This document shows, one piece after another, positions 58,031-64,000 of a DNA stretch of 64,000 nt. The DNA is taken from NCBI GenBank assembly GCA_026874595.1, contig CM049322.1, forward strand, positions 7,363,900 to 7,427,899. The letters are read 5' to 3'. The position numbers and the translations under genes were made by a program. Origin of the DNA: Sipunculus nudus. Taxonomy: Eukaryota; Annelida; Sipuncula; Golfingiida; Sipunculidae. Position 1 is the stretch's first letter; each line of letters begins with the position of its first letter. A model generated the notes under the pieces. It was not told where the DNA came from, searched no databases, and saw nothing but the letters and a program-made list of their open reading frames with translations.

Positions 58031-60724
58031 CCCCTAGACATTTCATGCTGCTTTCCAAATACAAGTACTGTAATTGGCTCTATATTCGTTGGATTAACAA
58101 TTTCTTCATTTTGAATATTTTGCGAGGGTTTCTTTTACGTGGTTGTACCAGAACCTTTAATATCAAAAAACAACATATGGTATTTGTATTTATTAACAAA
58201 TAAAAAACAAATCTCATACTGTCTCACATATTCCTATTAGTCCCACTGATTACCAAAGGTTTTACAATAATAAATGAATGTTTACATATGCATCATACAA
58301 TACACAGATAAGGTTGCTCATTTATGAACCATGATTTTAGAGATGTTATTAAACAATCTGTTTTTATGGATGCTTTATCCCCTTTTGTTCATCTTAGTTG
58401 ATGGGGCATCTCATTCCTGATGGTTTCATATTCGAAATTATTTCCAAATCGTTAACATCGCGAAATTAAAACCCTCGCGAACGTATATGTATATTATGTC
58501 TCATAGTAAGTCTAAAAATAACAGTGCTGGTATCTGAAATTGATGATCATTTCTTTCTGAGAAAGAAAACCCTTACCAAATACCCCAGCCGAGTAAGATG
58601 TAATACAAATAATTAACGAAATTATCATCAAGCTGCTATTTAACGAACATATGATATTCAAGGAGCGACTGTAGAATACCTGACATAAACTTGAAGCTGT
58701 TACAGACAAATATTTCCATCTCATTTCTACTTTTGTTTCTTATTGTATTCACCAACAAGAATTATTTTAAGACCTGTGCATATCTGCAAAAGATAATAGA
58801 CTTTAGTAAAGGAACGGGATTAAAACCTGGATCCCAAAAGGTGGATGTAAATTCAAGCTGTCATAATTGCAATGCCTTACTGTTTATTCCAGCAAACAGA
58901 TATGTGTATCTTCAGTGTAAATTATGTATGAGTGTCTATCATGCAAATATGTGTATTGAATCTAATCTTATGCGAGCTTTTCCTGTTCTATATTTAAATT
59001 AAAAGTACAATTATATTATATAACTGAATATTATACATAATATAATATCATATTATATAATTGAACATATATTATTGAATATCATTCAATATGCGACAAA
59101 TATATTCAAACAATAGATAATTAGACATTTGTCTTATTCCTATTCTTACTTGTTTTTGACACATACACAAATTGATCTGCTATAAAATTTGTAAAATCTG
59201 TTCAAAGATTTGTTACTTTTAAAAACAGCCTACATACAGCATACAATGCGAATGAAAAAATAAAAAAAAAACAGAAGTTTTAAGAATATAATTTGTTTGT
59301 GATATATTCATAGAAACACTTAAGTTAAAGTTTCCCCTAGATTTTTACATTGAAATATGATAACAGAGAAAATGAGAGGATCATGTAACAAGCATCATAC
59401 GATACCAGTTATCGGTACCTTTATTAACAGCAATTTAATATAATAAGAAAGAATAAAAATTTTATAATTTTTTCATTTTTAAGTGTACTTAAAACAAACA
59501 ACTTATATATTTTTTTCTATTATAGTAACATTCATATGTGATAAAAAAATGTATTAAAAAAATATTTAATTATCTACGATTTGAAAATATTTTTGTGACA
59601 GGTCTCAGATATAACGATGCCAAAGAATATTAATATGTCATAATTTTACTTTGTATTGCAAATATAGAGAAGAAAGTAACTTATCATAAATTAGTTTTAA
59701 TACTTCATGGAAAACATATTAATATATGTTCTATTGTGGGTAAGTAAGGGATCTGAGAATAATGTCAATCTTGACATCCATTCAGCATAAAGCATTCAAT
59801 TTCTGACATCCACGGTTTAGTCCATACCATTAGTAATACATCATAAATGGCCTAACAAGTCGTAATATGTAAATTCTGAATTTTCGTTCCACATGAAGGT
59901 TTCGTCTGTGTTTATCCATTTCATGTATACTGCATTTGTATTCAGGTAAACGCAGTCCCTTATGTTGCATCCGCTTTGGGGAAAATATTTCAATTCCGGA
60001 TATATGCGCAATATAAGAATAAAATTATTGTTCTAATTATTAACCCAGATCGAAACATGCGATCTCCTGATCAAGAGCACCATACGTATCAAGCAGAGGT
60101 AGGCAAGCAGGGATACTGCTGTTGGGGGGTTTCCAGTTAATTGGAATGTGATTGGTGAAGTGCCACCTTGTAAAGCTTTGTGGGTTGATAATGACTCATC
60201 CCAGTGCATCCTTAAAAGAAGTCTTAAATTCTTCACAATCATCACAAAACTGATTAACAAATGTTATGGCTTGGTCATCTCGTCTCTGAGGTCACCACCT
60301 TCATAACCAAAGTCAATGAACCAAAGCTGGGGATCTCCCGAAATGCGGATCAGCTTTGCATTTGGAATTCAGTCTAATCAGTCTAATCTAAGGTCACATA
60401 TAATATGACAGTTCAAATTTCTCACCTGTCACAATTGGGCTAACGTCCACCAAGCTGTTTCTGGTTCTAACCTGCTTAAACACAGAAATCAGAATCTTAC
60501 TTTACTGGGCACACCATGACTTGAAAAACTCATGTGTTTTGATATTGTTTACTTCGTTATCTCGTCTCCAGACCGCACTGAATGAACCTCTTCAGGTCAA
60601 TCAAACGAGTTCCAAATTTTCATTATATCATCATTTAACTCAATTGCTTATGAAAAAAAATATTAATATATATTCTACTTGAAATGAACCCGATTCCTGG
60701 AGGAAAAACATTTTTCTATTGATT

Positions 60725-60727
<3 letters not shown>
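58031..60727. other. AT-rich intergenic DNA, no supported gene
   Basis: The open frame ending at 59002 contains paired cysteines (CHNC, CKLC, then His and Cys) but has no ATG at its start. See the findings list. Confidence 0.4.

Positions 60728-60771
<44 letters not shown>
60728..60771. repeat. (AT)n microsatellite
   Basis: Uninterrupted AT tract; a 22-base T run follows at 60971-60992. Confidence 0.95.
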
Positions 60772-60774
<3 letters not shown>

Positions 60775-61293
60775 GTTGTGTGATTTGTTCAAAACTATTG
60801 GCACACCTATGAGCACTGTCAACTGGGCTGTTGTGTCCCACACAGGGAAATCCCCTGTGACTTGAAATACTAAATCTCATTAAAAGCTTAGAATTTCTTA
60901 CCTTGCGACTTCCAAGTTTTCAAGGAAAAATAAAAACAACATGTATTGCTAGATTTAAGTAATTTATATATTTTTTTTTTTTTTTTTTTTTTGCCTGTGA
61001 CGTTACACTTAACACATTAAGGCCCTGTCTCTGTTCTGGATGAAATCTACTACAAACGTTATATTACCAGATGCTATTATGTTTACCTAACCTACACGTC
61101 ATGGCCCGAGTATAGAATCCGGCCTACATTTCCATGATGGGTCTAAACAGACTGGACCGTCCCATATTAGTAGTAATCAACATAAGCAATGACATGCCTG
61201 ATGATATGACATCGACATGCCTCTTACTTCTCCATTACATAAATCCTAAATTTCATTACGTCTGTCCGTATACACCCATAAACTCGTCCATGT

Positions 61294-61515
61294 TGTAGTG
61301 AGTTTACATGTATGCAGGGAGGTTAGCTGCGCAAATGGTAAATGCGCATGCGTGTAGTTTGACTGGCAATCGCCAGATTCGAATATGGCACCACTCCGAC
61401 AGGACGTGAGTGACCGGCGGTGAACAAGCTGATGGAATAAAGCACAGTCCAAGTATCTTGGTATTTTTCCTGTGATATAAGTCCGGTGCATGGCAGCGAA
61501 CGAAAGAACACTTCA
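61294..61515 (+). repeat. candidate 5' LTR (222 bp)
   Basis: It starts TGTAGTG and ends CACTTCA, imperfect inverted ends of the TG...CA type, one base before the primer-binding site. It contains AATAAA at about 61435-61440 and an NRF1-like TGCGCATGCGTG at about 61343. The start is inferred because the 3' LTR is not in the window. Confidence 0.5.
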
Positions 61516-61516
61516 A

Positions 61517-61531
61517 TGGCGCCCAACGTGG
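61517..61531 (+). other. primer-binding site for tRNA-Lys
   Basis: TGGCGCCCAACGTGG is complementary to the 3' end of animal tRNA-Lys(CUU), including the CCA, over 15 bases. It would prime minus-strand DNA synthesis. Confidence 0.75.
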
Positions 61532-61717
61532 TTTAATATGCAGGGACTTTGAGAAAGAGAGGAGGGAAGCATTAAACGGTCGCCCGGTATGTTCAAGACA
61601 GTCACGCGTGTGAACCATGTGGTACTCCTGGTAGGTCGCCATATTGGAAAATTTGTTTAGTCGACTTTGAGAACTGTTTACTTTTCATGAATTTTATAAT
61701 AGTATAGACTTTTCATA

Positions 61718-63790
61718 ATGGCTGGAAAGGAAGACCGCATGAAATATTTACAACATTATACAAATGACTATCTGACGGAACTATGTCATATGAATAGACT
61801 AGAGTTGTCACAGTTGAAAACAAAAGAAGATAAGATTGAAGCACTTGCTAGTCTACCTGTTATTAAAGAAAACGAAGAAAAAGTCACCACTTTCGCTGGC
61901 CCTGACAGTAGTATTCTTGCCATTCTTGAACATTTAGAGGGACAGAGAAAACGTGAATTTGAACAATTGATAGCAGTAATACCGAATAATAACAGCAGTA
62001 AACAGAGAGGTTTACCTATGTTGAGAGAAATTCAAAAACTCAGTAAAGAGGATGACGTTAGAATTTATTTGAGAACATTTGAAAATGTGGCCAAGGGTAT
62101 ATATGAAATTGAGGACTCTAAATTGGGCCAAGCCCTAGAACCATATTTGACGGGACCTGCACAGAAAGCTTATGATGCTCTTTCAAATGAAGATAGAACA
62201 GACTTTCAGAAAGTACGTCTGGCTATGTTGAAACGGTGTAAATTGACTCCAGAAGATTACAGATTGAAATATTACAATGCACAGAAAGATAGCTCAGAGA
62301 CATTTTCAGATTTTGTGCTTAAATTACGTGAATACCTGAACTGCTGGCTAGTGCCAGATGATGAGTTAATCGAAAATACATCATTTGTGAGGGTTTTTGA
62401 GAAACTGATTATAGGACGACAACTGTTAAAATGTGTAGCTGATGAAACATTACGCCTTAAACTGATGGAGGCTGACACTGCTGGAAAACCTTTGTGTGAA
62501 ATAACCGAGTTGGCTGACCAGTATGCTTGTCATAAGCGCGCCACAAGAAAGATGTCGTCATTTGTTTTATCACATACGCAACCACATGCCCCCCACGAAT
62601 TGGCCCATGAGAAGTCCGTCTGGGCTGGGAATGACAACAGAAGTCCTGCAAGTGGGGGTGTAAGCAATAAAAGAGACATCAAACGGACCTCATATCGCTA
62701 TTCTGATGCATGTTTTAGTTGTGGTGAGCTGGGACACATCAAGCGAAATTGTCCGAAATTAATTAACTCTGGTGGTAATAATAAAGAGCAGAATCATATA
62801 AATAATAAAAGAGAAGAAAATGTCAGATTTACTTCAATGAGCAATCAGGGAATACAGTCTGACTTACAATCTGAATTGAACCCCCTTGCTAATGTATGGT
62901 ATTCTAAAAAGTGTGAAAAACTTTCAGTGGATTTAGGTCCTTTGGCTGAATTAAAGATTAACGGGTTTGAAACCCAGGGGCTTGTAGACTCAGGAGCCTC
63001 AGTTGCTATAATAACAGAAGAAGTCTGTAAAAAATTGGGAGTTCAAGACAAGATTGAAAGACCAGACAATATTACCCTGAAATGGTTTGATGGTTCAATG
63101 TATGCTCCGGCTGGTGTAATATTGCTTGATATTGAATGTTGTGGGATCATTTCTTGTGTTGAATGCATTGTAGTTGAAAATATGTCTACTCCAGCGCTGT
63201 TGGGCCAAAGCTTTATTTATAAAGTGGGGCTTACAGTTGATTTTGCAGCTGGCGAATATTGGTTATCATCTGTTAAACCAAAGGTAAAATGGCCACTTCT
63301 TGGCAGAGTACCTGAAATAGAACCTAAGGTAAAGGAAGATGTATCACTTGCCCAACCCTTGTCTTTAGAAGAGGATGACCAGAATCAAATAATTGATGCT
63401 TTAAAAGTTGAATTTTCTGATGTAATTACAGATAGTATTGGTAAAACGCATGTGTTAGAACATGAAATTGTCCTTGAGGAGGATGTGAAGCCACATAAAT
63501 CAAAACCATATAATTTATCACCAGTTAAGAAAGAAGCAGCTGAGAACCAGATTAAAGAAATGTTACAGAATGGAATAATTGAGGAGTCAAAATCTCCGTG
63601 GCGTAGTCCAGTAGTAATGGTCCCCAAAAAGAACAACAAATTTCGCTTATGTGTGGATTACCGTAAGCTTAATGCTGTAACTAAAACAGATTCCTACCCT
63701 CTACAAAAACTGATAAAAATTGTTATCTTCAGTATCGGGGGCCAGAATTTTCTCAGTATTGGACCTCAAATCTGGATTTTGGCAGGTTAG
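61718..63790 (+). CDS. Gypsy Gag-protease-RT polyprotein, truncated by frameshift
   Basis: The ATG at 61718 follows the primer-binding site by about 190 bp and opens 690 codons with no stop between gag and pol. Residues about 115-215 resemble the Gag capsid segment that gave rise to the SCAN domain (around YRLKYYNAQKDSS at 181). A CCHC zinc knuckle lies at Cys332, Cys335, His340 and Cys345. The retropepsin active site is DSGA at 424-427. A linker leads to the N-terminal fingers of reverse transcriptase, with SPWRSPVVMVPKK and RLCVDYRKLNAV (about 643-654). The frame leaves the RT pattern near 63704-63720, at A-runs, and ends at the stop at 63788-63790. The protein copies and inserts the element's own RNA; it has no host role that can be inferred here. 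Confidence 0.9.
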   Translation: MAGKEDRMKYLQHYTNDYLTELCHMNRLELSQLKTKEDKIEALASLPVIKENEEKVTTFAGPDSSILAILEHLEGQRKREFEQLIAVIPNNNSSKQRGLPMLREIQKLSKEDDVRIYLRTFENVAKGIYEIEDSKLGQALEPYLTGPAQKAYDALSNEDRTDFQKVRLAMLKRCKLTPEDYRLKYYNAQKDSSETFSDFVLKLREYLNCWLVPDDELIENTSFVRVFEKLIIGRQLLKCVADETLRLKLMEADTAGKPLCEITELADQYACHKRATRKMSSFVLSHTQPHAPHELAHEKSVWAGNDNRSPASGGVSNKRDIKRTSYRYSDACFSCGELGHIKRNCPKLINSGGNNKEQNHINNKREENVRFTSMSNQGIQSDLQSELNPLANVWYSKKCEKLSVDLGPLAELKINGFETQGLVDSGASVAIITEEVCKKLGVQDKIERPDNITLKWFDGSMYAPAGVILLDIECCGIISCVECIVVENMSTPALLGQSFIYKVGLTVDFAAGEYWLSSVKPKVKWPLLGRVPEIEPKVKEDVSLAQPLSLEEDDQNQIIDALKVEFSDVITDSIGKTHVLEHEIVLEEDVKPHKSKPYNLSPVKKEAAENQIKEMLQNGIIEESKSPWRSPVVMVPKKNNKFRLCVDYRKLNAVTKTDSYPLQKLIKIVIFSIGGQNFLSIGPQIWILAG

Positions 63791-64000
63791 TCTTACGAAG
63801 GAAGACAGAGAGTTGACAGCTTTTTCACTGGGGGAAAATTTGTATCAATTTAAGGTGTTACCATTCGGTGTCAAAAATGGTTCATCTACTTTTCAGCGTT
63901 TGATGGAAAAGGTATTGAAGAAACGTGGTTGTTTGGGTGAATATTGTGCAGTACATATTGATGATGTAATTGTGTACTCTTCCACTAGGGAGGAACATGT
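63715..64000 (+). pseudogene. continuation of Gypsy reverse transcriptase in the +1 frame
   Basis: From about 63715 the RT palm resumes in the next frame, with SGFWQVSLTKEDRELTAF, LPFGVKNGSSTFQRLME, and HIDDVIVYSS at the catalytic YxDD position (His in place of the first Tyr). It stays open to the window end. The shift from the upstream frame lies between about 63704 and 63720, so a small indel in or near an A-run is the simplest cause. Sequencing error is possible. Confidence 0.85.

Larger units (their letters stand above)
61294..64000 (+). mobile_element. Ty3/Gypsy LTR retrotransposon, 5' portion
   Basis: Order seen: candidate 5' LTR, tRNA-Lys primer-binding site, gag with CCHC knuckle, aspartic protease, reverse transcriptase, window end. 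This order is that of Ty3/Gypsy. RNase H, integrase and the 3' LTR would lie beyond the window. A frameshift in the reverse transcriptase suggests this copy is defective. Confidence 0.88.

Overview
This window looks like nuclear DNA from an invertebrate animal, most likely a marine mollusc. That call rests on GT-AG introns in an animal tetraspanin gene, a single-pass FkbM-type methyltransferase, a THAP zinc finger, a Ty3/Gypsy element primed by tRNA-Lys, tRNA-derived SINEs, many small inverted-repeat (MITE-like) elements and very abundant AT microsatellites. The species cannot be fixed from the sequence. There is no sign of bacterial operons, rRNA, true tRNA genes or CRISPR.

Only a few per cent of the 64 kb codes for protein. 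Four coding loci are supported: a THAP-domain ORF at 1642-2010 (+); an FkbM/Methyltransf_21 protein at 7688-8596 (-); a complete seven-exon tetraspanin of 354 residues at 21098-29156 (-), whose exon borders I worked out base by base; and the 5' half of a Ty3/Gypsy retrotransposon from about 61294 to the window end (+), with LTR, primer-binding site, gag, protease and the start of reverse transcriptase, broken by a frameshift. A 61-residue ORF at 31850-32035 is possible but unrecognised.

The rest is repeat-rich. Minisatellites: about 90 bp units at 6.2-6.8 kb, 37 bp at 9.9-10.2 kb, 24 bp at 15.9-17.25 kb, 17 bp at 18.9 kb, about 34 bp filling tetraspanin intron 2, and 38 bp at 46.9-47.7 kb. 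Small transposons: a CG-rich MITE at 42661-43249 with a second, SINE-interrupted copy at 49278-50155; pogo/Tigger-like ends at 20909, 33000 and 51893; a 140-bp foldback at 39576-39715; and hAT-like or unclassified elements at 35976 and 54476. Two LTR-like segments with TATA box and AATAAA lie at 45.8 and 57.5 kb. Several dispersed repeat pairs link distant parts of the window.

The most unusual observation is in the tetraspanin gene. The 2.8-kb intron 2 minisatellite is built from copies of the exon 2/intron 2 splice-donor junction and is arranged in a roughly 304-bp higher-order repeat. The gene also encodes a 74-residue Tyr/Gly-rich cytoplasmic tail, long for a tetraspanin, and a Tigger-like MITE lies directly after its stop codon. 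The genes are far apart and show no functional clustering, as is normal for an animal genome.
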